Below, one piece after another: positions 47,538 to 55,859 of a stretch of DNA of 64,000 nt. The stretch is taken from NCBI RefSeq assembly GCF_014837055.1, contig NZ_JACSPQ010000006.1, positions 248,001 through 312,000 of the forward strand, given 5' to 3'. This DNA comes from Phocaeicola faecium (GTDB lineage Bacteria > Bacteroidota > Bacteroidia > Bacteroidales > Bacteroidaceae). The notes beneath the pieces were generated by a model. It ran no database searches. It saw only the letters and a program-made list of their open reading frames with translations, and had not been told where the DNA came from. A program made the position numbers and the translations under genes. Numbering within the stretch: position 1 is the stretch's first letter; every line of letters starts with the position of its first letter.

Positions 47538-49706
47538 TTATTGGTTTAGAGGAAATGCACTGTTGAATACCGAGCGAGCCGTGTCGATACAGTCGCCCTC
47601 CGCCTGACTTGCATACGTGTTGTGCATCAGCGTCCACGGTTCTTCCATCGCGTAGTAATCCAAATTCACCATCGGTTTACCGTCGAGTACATCTTGCAGC
47701 ACGTTCCAGTAGGCAGCCCAACGCTTGTAATAAAAATCTTTCAGGATGCCATTCCATTCTTTATGGGCATAATCGCGCAATCCGCCTTCATCGGCACAGG
47801 TACGGTTTCCCCATGTGGTAATTTGTACGCGGGCATTCCATTCGTACAGGTCTTTTTCTTCGTTTGTGGTGCCCAGACTGCGTGCCTGATTAATCCATCG
47901 CCCTACGCGGAACTCGCTGCGGGTTGCCAGCAGGCGGTCTTGCGCCAGAAGCAGGTTGAGGAACTCTTGCGAATGGCGTGCGAAACTGCGCTTGTCGAAG
48001 CTCTTGAAGTCGGCAATCGTCTGGTTATATACGATGCGCCCGCGGTCAGACAGCGATTGGCGCACGATGTCTACCAAGTCATACTCAAAGTTATTGTTCC
48101 CCCGGTATTTGTCGGCTACCTCCAACATCAGGCGCGCTGCGGCTTCCGTGGAAGTCGGGTCGTAGTAATTTTCCATTTTCGACCAGCTCGACACTTGGAA
48201 GTTATTCAGCCCCGGACGTCCGCAGAAGATGGATTCGTGAGGACCCTGCTGGTTGTTACCAAACGGACAGTTGTAGATGCCGTTGGCAAGAATCGTCCAT
48301 GCCTGTTCTATCTTTTCGTCTCTTGTGCCGTATCGGGCGAAAAGATAGTCTTTCAGCCATGCTTCTTTGGTAATCTTTTCCGGGCGCCACGGCAGTTCAC
48401 ACATCAGTTCAAACATAACGGGATTATTCTCACTGCCTTCCATCGTCAGCCCGATACCTTTCAGATGAGCAGCCAGCGGATTGTTTTTCGTCAGATAAAA
48501 ATTATTCAGCAGTTGGTCGAAACGTCCGTGCAGGCCCACGTTTCCTCCGAAGTTTTCCAATAAGCAGAACAGCCAGTCGTGTTGTTCATACCCTTTTTCA
48601 CGTTTCCATATAGAAGGTATTCCCCACATGGGTCGACATTCACTGAATAAGTCGAGTATAAGTAAGTCGCCGTTTTTTAAGTTCTTAATCATTTCGGGGC
48701 GCGGGTTTTCCGTCCATCCCTGAACCACCCATACAGCTTTCGGATTAACTTCGTGCATGGCTTTTAATACAGCTTTCCCGGCAGCGTCGAAGTCAATACT
48801 TCCGGCGTTTTCACATTCGTGGAATGGGTCCATGGAATAATAATTCGCTTTGCCGAATAGCTTTTTCTGTTCGTCGTAATACAGCGCAGCAATTTCAGCA
48901 AACCGCGAGTCGGTAGGAAGCAGGAACGCCGGGCGGGTAAACCCATTCCATAATTCCGGTTCGGTAACGTTCAGTCCCAACTTCTTATTGGCATCGTGGG
49001 GAACCATGCCCGAATAGCCCGGCAGAACGGGTTCGATGCCGTATTCGCGCATACGTTTTAATATTTTCTTTTGTAGCGCTTCTTGCTGTGTGTACCAACT
49101 GTCGGGATTCGGACCTCCCCATCCCTCAAGGTTATTCATTGCCCACCATGCTAAAAACGCCGGACCGGCAATGAAGCGGTTTATTTCTTCTTTCGTATAT
49201 CCTAATTTAATCAGCATATTGCGCCACACGCATTCCTGACCTACGGCTGCAAGTGGCAGGTTGATGCCGTGTAACGCCATCCAGTCTATTTCCTTTTCCC
49301 AGCGGTTCCAGTCCCAGAAAGCCATCGTATACGAGTATGTGCAATAATTGAAGTCGTAACGCAGCGTCAGGTCCGTTTCGTGCCGTTCAGGGCGGGCAAC
49401 CTTTGGCAATGAGGCAGGCAGGTGAGCCTGCATGTTGTTCCACGAAAGATGAATACCGGCATAATACTTCAGATACCAGTTCAGTCCCGTAGCAATATTG
49501 ACGTAAGTATTTCCGCGTATAACCACTTTGTCTCCCTTTTGGTCGAGTTCAAAGAAATCTTTTCCCTCGTTTTTTTCAAGTTGAACGATAAATCTGCCTG
49601 ACGCACCCGGTTCGATGCGTTCCAATAAATCTTTTATCGGGTTAGCCGACAGCATAAAAGGGAAACATGCAACAATCCCTATCAGTAGAAAATGTTTTAT
49701 TCTCAT
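47538..49706 (-). CDS. GH89 alpha-N-acetylglucosaminidase
   Basis: 722 residues. A signal peptide (MRIKHFLLIGIVACFPFMLSA) is followed by the N-terminal domain (RFIVQLEKNEGKDFFEL, TGLNWYLKYYAGIHLSWNN). The TIM-barrel carries FWDWNRWEKEIDWMALHGINLPLA, NLEGWGGPNPDSWYTQQ, the YSMDPFHE motif with catalytic E297 (matching the DTFNE motif of human NAGLU), and AVWVVQGW. A C-terminal helical domain follows. The family removes terminal alpha-linked GlcNAc from heparan-type chains or from alpha-1,4-GlcNAc-capped mucin. First gene of the four-gene operon, divergent from a sulfatase. Confidence 0.94.
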   Translation of the reverse strand: MRIKHFLLIGIVACFPFMLSANPIKDLLERIEPGASGRFIVQLEKNEGKDFFELDQKGDKVVIRGNTYVNIATGLNWYLKYYAGIHLSWNNMQAHLPASLPKVARPERHETDLTLRYDFNYCTYSYTMAFWDWNRWEKEIDWMALHGINLPLAAVGQECVWRNMLIKLGYTKEEINRFIAGPAFLAWWAMNNLEGWGGPNPDSWYTQQEALQKKILKRMREYGIEPVLPGYSGMVPHDANKKLGLNVTEPELWNGFTRPAFLLPTDSRFAEIAALYYDEQKKLFGKANYYSMDPFHECENAGSIDFDAAGKAVLKAMHEVNPKAVWVVQGWTENPRPEMIKNLKNGDLLILDLFSECRPMWGIPSIWKREKGYEQHDWLFCLLENFGGNVGLHGRFDQLLNNFYLTKNNPLAAHLKGIGLTMEGSENNPVMFELMCELPWRPEKITKEAWLKDYLFARYGTRDEKIEQAWTILANGIYNCPFGNNQQGPHESIFCGRPGLNNFQVSSWSKMENYYDPTSTEAAARLMLEVADKYRGNNNFEYDLVDIVRQSLSDRGRIVYNQTIADFKSFDKRSFARHSQEFLNLLLAQDRLLATRSEFRVGRWINQARSLGTTNEEKDLYEWNARVQITTWGNRTCADEGGLRDYAHKEWNGILKDFYYKRWAAYWNVLQDVLDGKPMVNLDYYAMEEPWTLMHNTYASQAEGDCIDTARSVFNSAFPLNQ

Positions 49707-49727
49707 GGTAGTGAAATTAGGTTTTTA

Positions 49728-49735
49728 CAAAAGTA
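49728..49735 (-). promoter_or_regulatory. -7 box for the GH89 operon
   Basis: On the minus strand TACTTTTG matches TAnnTTTG, 22 bases upstream of the GH89 start. No -33 TTTG is clear. Confidence 0.5.
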
Positions 49736-49869
49736 GCAGATAGAAATATTAAGCAGGGTGAAAATAGTAAAGAAAAAGAGGAATATAGTGCAGAAGTTTT
49801 AACCCGCTTTAAATTATGCGGTTTATCCCCTCGTGTATCTGTCTGAAACACAGCCGTGTTTTTCGTCGT

Positions 49870-49955
49870 AAAACGCAACCGTTAGTTTTAAGTGTTTCAT
49901 GCGGATGAATCATGCAGTTCTACCCATAGGATTGCCCTGTCTTCCGAATAGAAAT
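49870..49955 (-). repeat. dispersed CCGCATGA repeat, copy C
   Basis: On the minus strand: a weak hairpin of TTTCTATTCGG with CCTATGGGTAGAA, the core TTCATCCGCATGAAA, then AAACTAACGGTTGCGTTTT. The terminal hairpin is partly decayed. Confidence 0.7.
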
Positions 49956-50008
49956 TTTGACTGTTATCAGACATAGAATAACGGAGGGTGTATTTGTTTT
50001 TAATTTGC

Positions 50009-50017
50009 TACATTTGT
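50009..50017 (+). promoter_or_regulatory. -7 box of the sulfatase gene
   Basis: TACATTTGT matches TAnnTTTG plus pyrimidine, about 82 bases before the start codon. Confidence 0.5.
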
Positions 50018-50098
50018 GATGTAAATAGATTGGGCTTGTGGTAGAATTTAAGCAGCCAGAAACAGTTTCAAAGTTATGTAATAAAGACAGAGGGTAAT

Positions 50099-51673
50099 AT
50101 GAATCTTAAATCTTTATCAGTATTAAATGTATTGACGCTTCTTCCGGTTGGATATATTGCGGCACAACAGCAGCCAAGTGCGGCAGAATCGTCTGGACAA
50201 CGTCCTAATATCCTTTTTATTTTGAGCGATGACCATACCTCGCAGGCGTGGGGCATTTACGGAGGTGTGCTGGCTGATTATGCGAAGAATGACAACATCA
50301 AACGTCTGGCGTCTGAAGGGGTGGTGCTGGATAATTGTTTTTGTACTAACTCTATTTCGGCTCCCAGCCGGGCAAGTATTCTGACAGGAATGTACAGTCA
50401 CCGGAATGGTCTGTACACTCTAAATGATTCGTTGGCTACTTCCATCCCTACATTGGCTACTGCCTTACAGCAGGCAGGTTATCATACCGGGCTGGTAGGG
50501 AAGTGGCATATCCAGTCGCAGCCTCAGGGATTTGACTACTATTCTGTGTTCTATGACCAAGGAGAATATCGTGACCCTGTTTTTATAGACAGTAAAGACC
50601 CGTGGCCGGGAAACCGACGCTTCGGTGAGAAGATATTGGGCTTTTCTACCGACTTGGTTACGGAAAAGGCTATAAAATGGATGAAAGAACAAGACAAGGA
50701 TACGCCTTTCCTGATGTGTTGTCACTTTAAGGCTACTCACGAACCGTATGATTTTCCCATACGGATGGAGCATTTGTATGACGGGGTGACATTCCCCGAA
50801 CCGGAAAATCTGTTGGATTGGGGACCTGAAACAAACGGGCGTTCGTTTGTGGGGCAAACGGTTGAGGAGTTGGCGCGCCGCTGGGAGATTGCCTCTAAAG
50901 ACCCTGACAAATGGTGGTGTCGTTATCCGGAATTGCCATTCAGTATTAAAGGATTGCATAAAACGGCGGCACGCAAGGCTGCTTATCAGAAGTTTATCCG
51001 CGACTACCTGCGCTGTGGAGCGACTGTTGACGATAATATAGGGAAACTTCTGAAAGCCTTAGACGAGATGGGCATCGCTGATAATACGATAGTGGTGTAT
51101 GTGTCTGATCAGGGATATTTCTTGGGCGAACACGGTTTTTTTGACAAGCGGATGTTTTACGAAGAATCGGCTCGTATGCCTTTCGTTATTCGTTATCCGA
51201 AGAAAATCCCTGCCGGAAAACGACTGAAAGATTTGGTGTTGAACATTGACTTTGCTCCTACTTTGGCGCAGTTTGCAGGAGTGGAGATGACCAATGTACA
51301 AGGGCGCAGCTTTGCTGATAATTTATGTGGTAATACGCCGAAAGATTGGCGTAAGGAGATTTACTATCGTTATTGGACTAATCACGCCATCCGTCCGGCA
51401 CATTTCGGCATTCGTTCCGACCGTTATAAGCTGATTTTCTATTACGGACGGAATCTGGATATGACAGATACAGAAGATTTCTCTTTTGTTCCCTGCTGGG
51501 ATTTCTATGATTTGCAGAAAGATCCGAAGGAAAATCATAATGCATACAATGATAGAGAGTATGCACCGATTATTAAGCAGATGAAGCAGGATTTGCTCCG
51601 CCTCAGAAAGGAATTTGGTGATACAGACGAAAAATATCCGGAGATGAGGCAGATAATGGAAACTTACTTTTAA
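50099..51673 (+). CDS. Ser-type sulfatase, S1 family (GlcNAc-6-sulfatase-like)
   Basis: 524 residues. An export signal (SLSVLNVLTLLPVGYIAAQ) precedes PNILFILSDDHTSQAWG, with metal ligands D44 and D45. The formylglycine motif is S87-A-P-S-R91 followed by ASILTG, so the serine-type maturase anSME would be needed; none is encoded in this window. GLVGKWH, VYVSDQGYFLGEHGFFDKR and a C-terminal FYDLQKDPKENHNAY domain follow. The latter two resemble the GNS/S1_11 group acting on 6-sulfated GlcNAc. The subfamily call is from pattern memory and is less certain than the sulfatase call. It is divergent from GH89. Confidence 0.9.
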   Translation: MNLKSLSVLNVLTLLPVGYIAAQQQPSAAESSGQRPNILFILSDDHTSQAWGIYGGVLADYAKNDNIKRLASEGVVLDNCFCTNSISAPSRASILTGMYSHRNGLYTLNDSLATSIPTLATALQQAGYHTGLVGKWHIQSQPQGFDYYSVFYDQGEYRDPVFIDSKDPWPGNRRFGEKILGFSTDLVTEKAIKWMKEQDKDTPFLMCCHFKATHEPYDFPIRMEHLYDGVTFPEPENLLDWGPETNGRSFVGQTVEELARRWEIASKDPDKWWCRYPELPFSIKGLHKTAARKAAYQKFIRDYLRCGATVDDNIGKLLKALDEMGIADNTIVVYVSDQGYFLGEHGFFDKRMFYEESARMPFVIRYPKKIPAGKRLKDLVLNIDFAPTLAQFAGVEMTNVQGRSFADNLCGNTPKDWRKEIYYRYWTNHAIRPAHFGIRSDRYKLIFYYGRNLDMTDTEDFSFVPCWDFYDLQKDPKENHNAYNDREYAPIIKQMKQDLLRLRKEFGDTDEKYPEMRQIMETYF

Positions 51674-51737
51674 CTGTGGCAGGCTGTTCCGTGCGAGGGT
51701 AATGCTTTTGTACAGATTCTTTTACCGCAGAACCTTT

Positions 51738-51782
51738 AGGGCTTGTTGAATTTACCTTCTCGGAAAATTTGAACAGGCTCTT
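51738..51782 (-). repeat. AGAGCCTGTT hairpin repeat after the sulfatase
   Basis: AGGGCTTGTTGAATTT (51738-51753) pairs imperfectly with AAATTTGAACAGGCTCT, ending at 51781, and a run of Ts follows on the plus strand. It probably also acts as the sulfatase terminator. It is related to 9807-9855. Confidence 0.65.
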
Positions 51783-51836
51783 GTTTTTTTTGTAGAATTG
51801 CGTCTTGCAGATAGAATCGGGGACGAAAAAAAGTAG

Positions 51837-51845
51837 TAATTTTGC
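51837..51845 (+). promoter_or_regulatory. -7 box of the MATE transporter gene
   Basis: TAATTTTGC matches the consensus. Transcription would begin near 51852, ruling out starts further upstream and leaving the GTG at 51868. Confidence 0.6.
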
Positions 51846-51867
51846 ACCCCGAAAAAAGGTAAAAGAA

Positions 51868-53217
51868 GTGGAACAGGTTATTCAACAAGCAAATGTCCGC
51901 AAAGGATTGACAAAATTAGTCGTACCGATATTCATTGAAACATTGCTGATTATGATGCTCGGCGCAGTTGACACGATTATGCTGAGCCAATATTCTGATG
52001 AGAGTGTAGCGGCAGTGGGTGTGGTAAACCAGATTGTTATGTTTGCTTTCCTCGTATTCGAGGTGATAAACATTGGTACATCTGTGCTTTGTTCGCAATA
52101 TTTGGGTGCAAAGATGCGTGAAAAGATGGTGCAGGTAGTGGGTGTATCACTTTTGCTTAATCTGGTTGTAGGATTGATAGTGAGCGGTATCCTGTATTTT
52201 GGTGCGCCTACCTTGCTTGGATGGATGGGATTGCGTCCGGAGTTGTTGAAATATGGTATCGGTTATATGGAAATCGTGGGAGCGTTTGCTTTCTTTCAAG
52301 CCATATCGCTTACTATCTCTGCTTCGTTGCGTAGTGCAAACAAGGCGATTTATCCGATGCTTGTTACGGTGTTGGTAAACATTATGAATATTGTTGGAAA
52401 CTATTCGCTGATTTTCGGTAAATTCGGCTTCCCCGCTTTGGGAGCAGAGGGGGCAGCTATCTCTACGGCATTCGCCCGCGGGGTAAGCATGGTCGTTTTG
52501 TTTGTGATTCTTTTCCGTAAGCATATACCTTCTTTCCCTCGTGCCTATTTCCGTCCTTTCCCGTGGATTGAATTGAAGAATCTGTTAAAGGTAGGACTTC
52601 CTTCGGCTGGAGAGAATATGTCGTACAGCTTTTCGCAAGTGGTCATTACTTATCTGATAAACATACTTGGAAACAGTGCGCTTGCTACACGTACGTATAC
52701 TGTCAACACGACGATGTTTGTGTATTTGTTTGCCATTGCGATGGCTCAGGGTGGAGCAATCAGCATCGGACATCTGGTAGGGCAGAAAAAAATTCGCGCT
52801 GCTTATCTCTTGGGCAAATACGTGATGAGGCTTTCTATCCTTGTGTCATTAATTCTGTCTTGCATTTGGGCGATATGCGGTCATGCTATCTTCAGTTGGC
52901 TGACTGATAACGAAGAAATCATCCGGCTTGGCGTCACAATCTTGATTGTGGATGTAGTAGTGGAAATCGGGCGTGCCGTAAATATTTATGCCACTAATGC
53001 GTTGCGCTCGGCAGGTGATGTGAATTATCCTTTCTATGTCGGGCTGATTGTTCAGTGGACGGTATCGGTCGGGTTCAGCTATCTGTTCGGCATCCACATG
53101 GGATGGGGATTGGTAGGTATGTGGTGTGCTTTTCTGTTGGATGAAAATATCCGTGCCATTATCTTCGTGAAGCGTTGGAATAGTTTGAAGTGGGCGAAGA
53201 AAGGATTTGTGAAGTAA
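51868..53217 (+). CDS. MATE family efflux transporter
   Basis: 449 residues from a GTG start at 51868 (VEQVIQQANVRKGLTKLVVPIF). Earlier in-frame codons precede the promoter. There are about twelve membrane helices in two similar halves: LTKLVVPIFIETLLIMMLGAVDTIMLSQYSDESVAAVGVVNQI in the first, LLKVGLPSAGENMSYSFSQVVITYLINILGNSALATRTYTVN in the second. MATE proteins export cationic drugs or metabolites by Na+ or H+ antiport. The closest named relatives are the NorM/DinF-type MATE group. The substrate is unknown. It is monocistronic. Confidence 0.93.
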   Translation: MEQVIQQANVRKGLTKLVVPIFIETLLIMMLGAVDTIMLSQYSDESVAAVGVVNQIVMFAFLVFEVINIGTSVLCSQYLGAKMREKMVQVVGVSLLLNLVVGLIVSGILYFGAPTLLGWMGLRPELLKYGIGYMEIVGAFAFFQAISLTISASLRSANKAIYPMLVTVLVNIMNIVGNYSLIFGKFGFPALGAEGAAISTAFARGVSMVVLFVILFRKHIPSFPRAYFRPFPWIELKNLLKVGLPSAGENMSYSFSQVVITYLINILGNSALATRTYTVNTTMFVYLFAIAMAQGGAISIGHLVGQKKIRAAYLLGKYVMRLSILVSLILSCIWAICGHAIFSWLTDNEEIIRLGVTILIVDVVVEIGRAVNIYATNALRSAGDVNYPFYVGLIVQWTVSVGFSYLFGIHMGWGLVGMWCAFLLDENIRAIIFVKRWNSLKWAKKGFVK

Positions 53218-53438
53218 CATTTGTAAGCATCACCCGGAAATACAGGTCGGGATACGGGCAAGTCGCGTGGTATGATAGTCGGTTACAAGGCATAAATATC
53301 ATGTTACAAGTTTTTCTTTCTTTCATAGCCTGATAATCAGAATATTATATAGTCGGTTTACAAGATGTTAAACAGGTTTTACCAATGGCGTTGTCAGCTA
53401 TTTGGCGTAACTTTATAACGTTTAAATCGACTATAATT

Positions 53439-54008
53439 ATGATAAAAAAAGGATGTTTATTTGTTTTATTGGCACTGTGTGTTTCAGTGGGGTTTGCTCA
53501 AAAGAGTGATTCGGTAGCCCAAAAAAAGAATAAAAGTATTTATCTTGAACTGCTGGGAGCTTCCACTACAATCGGAGTTTCTTACGATTCGAGGGTGAAG
53601 TCCGGTTCTAACTGGGGATATAGGGTAGGAGTGGCATACTATCAATCCTTAGAATCATTGTTCTCTGATGGAGCTTTGAACAAGGGTGTATTTTTCCCCG
53701 TAGGGGTGAACTACCTTATCGGAAAGAAAAAACATAAATTTGAGTTGGGCTTGGGAGTGAGTCCCGGATTCTATAAATGGGAAGAAGTCTATATGTGGGA
53801 CACTCCGTCGGGAGACATGGAAATCCGATCATTTTCGCAAAAGAGATTTGCGTACTACTTTTTTTCGGACATCGGTTACAGATACCAGTCGGCAGGCGGA
53901 TTCCTGTTCAGAGTGGGCTTGAACCCATCTTTCAGCTTTAAAGGGCAGCACGCCATAGACCGATCTCCTGATATATTCCCTTACTTTGGTTTTGGTTATT
54001 CATTTTAA
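53439..54008 (+). CDS. outer-membrane beta-barrel protein
   Basis: 189 residues from the ATG at 53439. The longer frame from 53385 lacks a signal at its start and is rejected. The signal peptide MIKKGCLFVLLALCVSVGFAQ is followed by barrel-like alternation: SIYLELLGASTTIGVSYDSRV, WGYRVGVAYYQSL, KHKFELGLGVSPGFYKWEE, FLFRVGLNPSFSFKG and a terminal aromatic FGFGYSF. The C-terminal Phe is typical for Bam-inserted barrels. No named family is recognised. GTTACAAG-type direct repeats lie upstream. Confidence 0.8.
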   Translation: MIKKGCLFVLLALCVSVGFAQKSDSVAQKKNKSIYLELLGASTTIGVSYDSRVKSGSNWGYRVGVAYYQSLESLFSDGALNKGVFFPVGVNYLIGKKKHKFELGLGVSPGFYKWEEVYMWDTPSGDMEIRSFSQKRFAYYFFSDIGYRYQSAGGFLFRVGLNPSFSFKGQHAIDRSPDIFPYFGFGYSF

Positions 54009-54040
54009 GAGCCGTTCCGTATCTTCAGGTGAAAGCATAT

Positions 54041-54069
54041 CCGTTCTGCCGTAAGGGGCGGCAGAACGG
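54041..54069. terminator. hairpin between the barrel and SPFH genes
   Basis: CCGTTCTGCCG and CGGCAGAACGG form a perfect 11-bp stem with a 7-base loop between convergent genes. There is no T-run on either strand. Confidence 0.6.
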
Positions 54070-54089
54070 CGCTGTAAAGTCAATCGTGC

Positions 54090-55010
54090 TTACTCGCTGG
54101 CTTGCACAGGTTCGGCAGGCTTTTCAGTCGTCTTTTCATTTATCTTGGCGAGTGAAACCAATCCGCCCATTGCTCCCAAGTTCATGGTGTCTAACGCCGA
54201 GCTGGGTACGATAACCATCGAACCTTTTTCCTTGAGTCCTTCGAACAACATATTCATGCCTCGCAGATGGAGCGCCACCGGATTGTCGGTATATTCTTTA
54301 CTGGCTTGTGCAAACTTCTCGGCAATCTCTGTTTCGGCAGTACCCAAAATCACACGGGCTCTGCGTTCGCGTTCCGCCTGTGCCTCTTTACTCATAGCCT
54401 CTGCCAAGTCTTCAGGGATGGCGATATCCTTAATACCTACTGTCTGGCAGGTAATGCCCCACGGATTGGTATTGTTGTCTAAAACCTGTTGCAAGTCTTC
54501 CGCTATTTTGTCACGCTCTTGCAGCAGAGTGGCGAGTTCGTGTTTGCCTATCGTGTCTCTCAGTCCGGTTTGGGCGATGTGCTCAATAGCCTTCTGGTAC
54601 TCTTGTACCTCTAAGGCTGCTTTTTCCACATCCCAGACCGTCCAGTATACTACGGCATCCACGTTGACCGGTACGGTGTCTTTAGTCAATGTTTGTTCGG
54701 CTTTAAACGCGCTGACTCTTACACGCTGGTCGATGTATGCTGATATTTGGTCGATAATCGGCACGATGAAAAACGGGCCGGGTCCTTTCAGTCCATTGAA
54801 TTTACCCATGCGGAGCACTACAGCGCGTTCCCATTGGTCGGCTACGCGGATAGACGCAGACAGCAAACCGAATACCAAGATTCCGGACAGTGCCACAATC
54901 GAGTTGATAACCATCAGGCTGTGCAGGGCAAACAGGATGAGGGCGGGAATTACCAGTACGGAAATGGAGATGGGGTTGGCCCATCCTTTGTTTTTTACAT
55001 TCACATTCAT
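54090..55010 (-). CDS. SPFH domain (stomatin/slipin-like) membrane protein
   Basis: 306 residues. Two adjacent hydrophobic N-terminal segments (SISVLVIPALILFALHSL and INSIVALSGILVFGLLSASI) are followed by the SPFH/Band-7 domain: ADQWERAVVLRMGKFNGLKGPGPFFIVPIIDQ, DAVVYWTVWDVEKAALEV, and ERDKIAEDLQQVLDNNTNPWGI with the conserved helix EAMSKEAQAERERRARVI. The end matches slipin C-termini (IVPSSALDTMNLGAM). Slipins assemble into large membrane rings. It is co-transcribed with a GntR-type regulator that starts upstream, 2 bases between stop and start. Confidence 0.92.
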   Translation of the reverse strand: MNVNVKNKGWANPISISVLVIPALILFALHSLMVINSIVALSGILVFGLLSASIRVADQWERAVVLRMGKFNGLKGPGPFFIVPIIDQISAYIDQRVRVSAFKAEQTLTKDTVPVNVDAVVYWTVWDVEKAALEVQEYQKAIEHIAQTGLRDTIGKHELATLLQERDKIAEDLQQVLDNNTNPWGITCQTVGIKDIAIPEDLAEAMSKEAQAERERRARVILGTAETEIAEKFAQASKEYTDNPVALHLRGMNMLFEGLKEKGSMVIVPSSALDTMNLGAMGGLVSLAKINEKTTEKPAEPVQASE

Positions 55011-55012
55011 AG

Positions 55013-55396
55013 TTATAAGGTTTTAAAGTTCTTGATGCTTTTTAGTTCACGGATAATTTCTTCGATGCTGAATCCGTAGCTTAACGCCACAGATGAGAAC
55101 TGAGAGCAGATTTCTTTCAATTTGTTTTCGCGCTCTCCTTCTTGGATTACATGGTCTGCTTGATTGATAAACGTCCCCGAACCTTGTTGGGTAGTGAGGA
55201 TGTTTTTAATCTCCAGTTCCTTGTAGGCTTTAGATACCGTGTTCAGATTAACCTTCAGTTCGACGGCAAGGGCTCTTACAGTAGGGAGTTGTTCACCTAC
55301 TTTCAACTGACCGGAAGCTATCCCAAACCGTATCTGGTCGATGATTTGGCGATAGATGGGAGTTCCGTTTGAGTAATCTAATATAAACTTAATCAT
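55013..55396 (-). CDS. GntR family transcriptional regulator (YtrA-like, short)
   Basis: 127 residues. The N-terminal winged helix-turn-helix reads GTPIYRQIIDQIRFGIASGQLKVGEQLPTVRALAVELKVNLNTVSKAYKELEIKNILTTQQGSGTFI. This is the full GntR signature. Only about 50 helical residues follow, so there is no ligand-binding domain of the FadR/HutC kind. This is the YtrA subfamily, which usually controls its own operon. A TATTTG-N7-CAAATA inverted repeat overlaps the gene's -7 box. Confidence 0.93.
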   Translation of the reverse strand: MIKFILDYSNGTPIYRQIIDQIRFGIASGQLKVGEQLPTVRALAVELKVNLNTVSKAYKELEIKNILTTQQGSGTFINQADHVIQEGERENKLKEICSQFSSVALSYGFSIEEIIRELKSIKNFKTL

Positions 55397-55405
55397 ATAT
55401 TGTAT

Positions 55406-55426
55406 TATTTGAATATTACAAATATA
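55406..55426 (-). promoter_or_regulatory. GntR promoter with overlapping inverted-repeat operator
   Basis: On the minus strand TATATTTGT (55418-55426) is a good -7 box. TATTTG (55406-55411) and CAAATA (55419-55424) form an inverted repeat overlapping it, as expected for autoregulation by a YtrA-type repressor (inference). Confidence 0.5.
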
Positions 55427-55434
55427 TATTATAG

Positions 55435-55497
55435 CATTGAAAAAAGCAAGTCTTTATCCGTTTTTTTGTTTCTTTCAGATAAAAACTTGCTTTTCCT
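55435..55497 (-). terminator. terminator-like hairpin, minus strand
   Basis: AAAAGCAAGT and ACTTGCTTTT form a 10-bp stem, with an inner TTATC/GATAA pair. A T-run follows on the minus strand, so it could end transcripts arriving from proC and the small membrane protein. Confidence 0.6.
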
Positions 55498-55505
55498 ATG
55501 CTAAG

Positions 55506-55695
55506 AAGCTGTTTTGAATTTCTCCAAAAAGTTTTTCTTGGCTTGATGTGTTTGTTTTCGTGTGTGCTTTGGGCGATTTTTTGGTCCTTTTCGCTCCTGT
55601 TCTTCGTCAGATAGCCCGCTATCTTCCTCATCACAGAAGCGAAAATTCCTCAAAAACTCATCCCAAATCATCGCACGATAAATTCAAAACAGCTT
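55506..55695. repeat. 190-bp foldback element with 16-bp terminal inverted repeats (MITE-like)
   Basis: AAGCTGTTTTGAATTT at 55506-55521 is the perfect reverse complement of 55680-55695. The inner halves are also roughly complementary: TTTTCGCT with AGCGAAAA, GATAGC-cc-GCTATC at the centre, and CTTTGGGCGAT with ATC-CCAAAT. The whole element should fold into one long hairpin. TAAG occurs next to both ends, a possible short target duplication. Two short open frames across it look non-coding. Confidence 0.7.
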
Positions 55696-55771
55696 TTAAG
55701 AATGCAGGGAGTGGCCGTAAATTTATAATGTTCTTGTTTTAAGCGTTTTACAGATAGGGCGGAAGCATGAA

Positions 55772-55859
55772 AAATTCTATGGGTAGAACCGGTCAACTCT
55801 ACCCATAGAAATGGTCAACGCATCCGCATGAAATGCATAACGCTAACGGTAGCGTTTTT
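55772..55859 (+). repeat. dispersed CCGCATGA repeat, copy D (well preserved)
   Basis: A perfect 13-bp stem is formed by TTCTATGGGTAGA (55775-55787) and TCTACCCATAGAA (55798-55810). The core CATCCGCATGAAA starts at 55821. The terminal hairpin AACGCTA-ACGG-TAGCGTT (55839-55856) is followed by a T-run. Confidence 0.85.

Larger units (their letters stand above)
49707..50098. other. divergent promoter region between GH89 and the sulfatase
   Basis: No gene is present. It holds -7 boxes for both directions (49728-49735 minus; 50009-50017 plus) and copy C of the dispersed repeat (49870-49955). Confidence 0.7.

Noticed and set aside
47622-48563. 313-codon open frame antisense to GH89
   Set aside because: Shadow of a recognised glycosidase; no domain signature.
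54145-55026. 293-codon open frame antisense to the SPFH gene
   Set aside because: It overlaps a complete slipin gene with strong family motifs. No plausible protein features appear in this frame.
55416-55742. Short open frames on both strands across the foldback element
   Set aside because: They run through the terminal inverted repeats and the GntR promoter, and their Lys/Thr- or Phe/Ser-rich translations follow the repeat, not a protein family.
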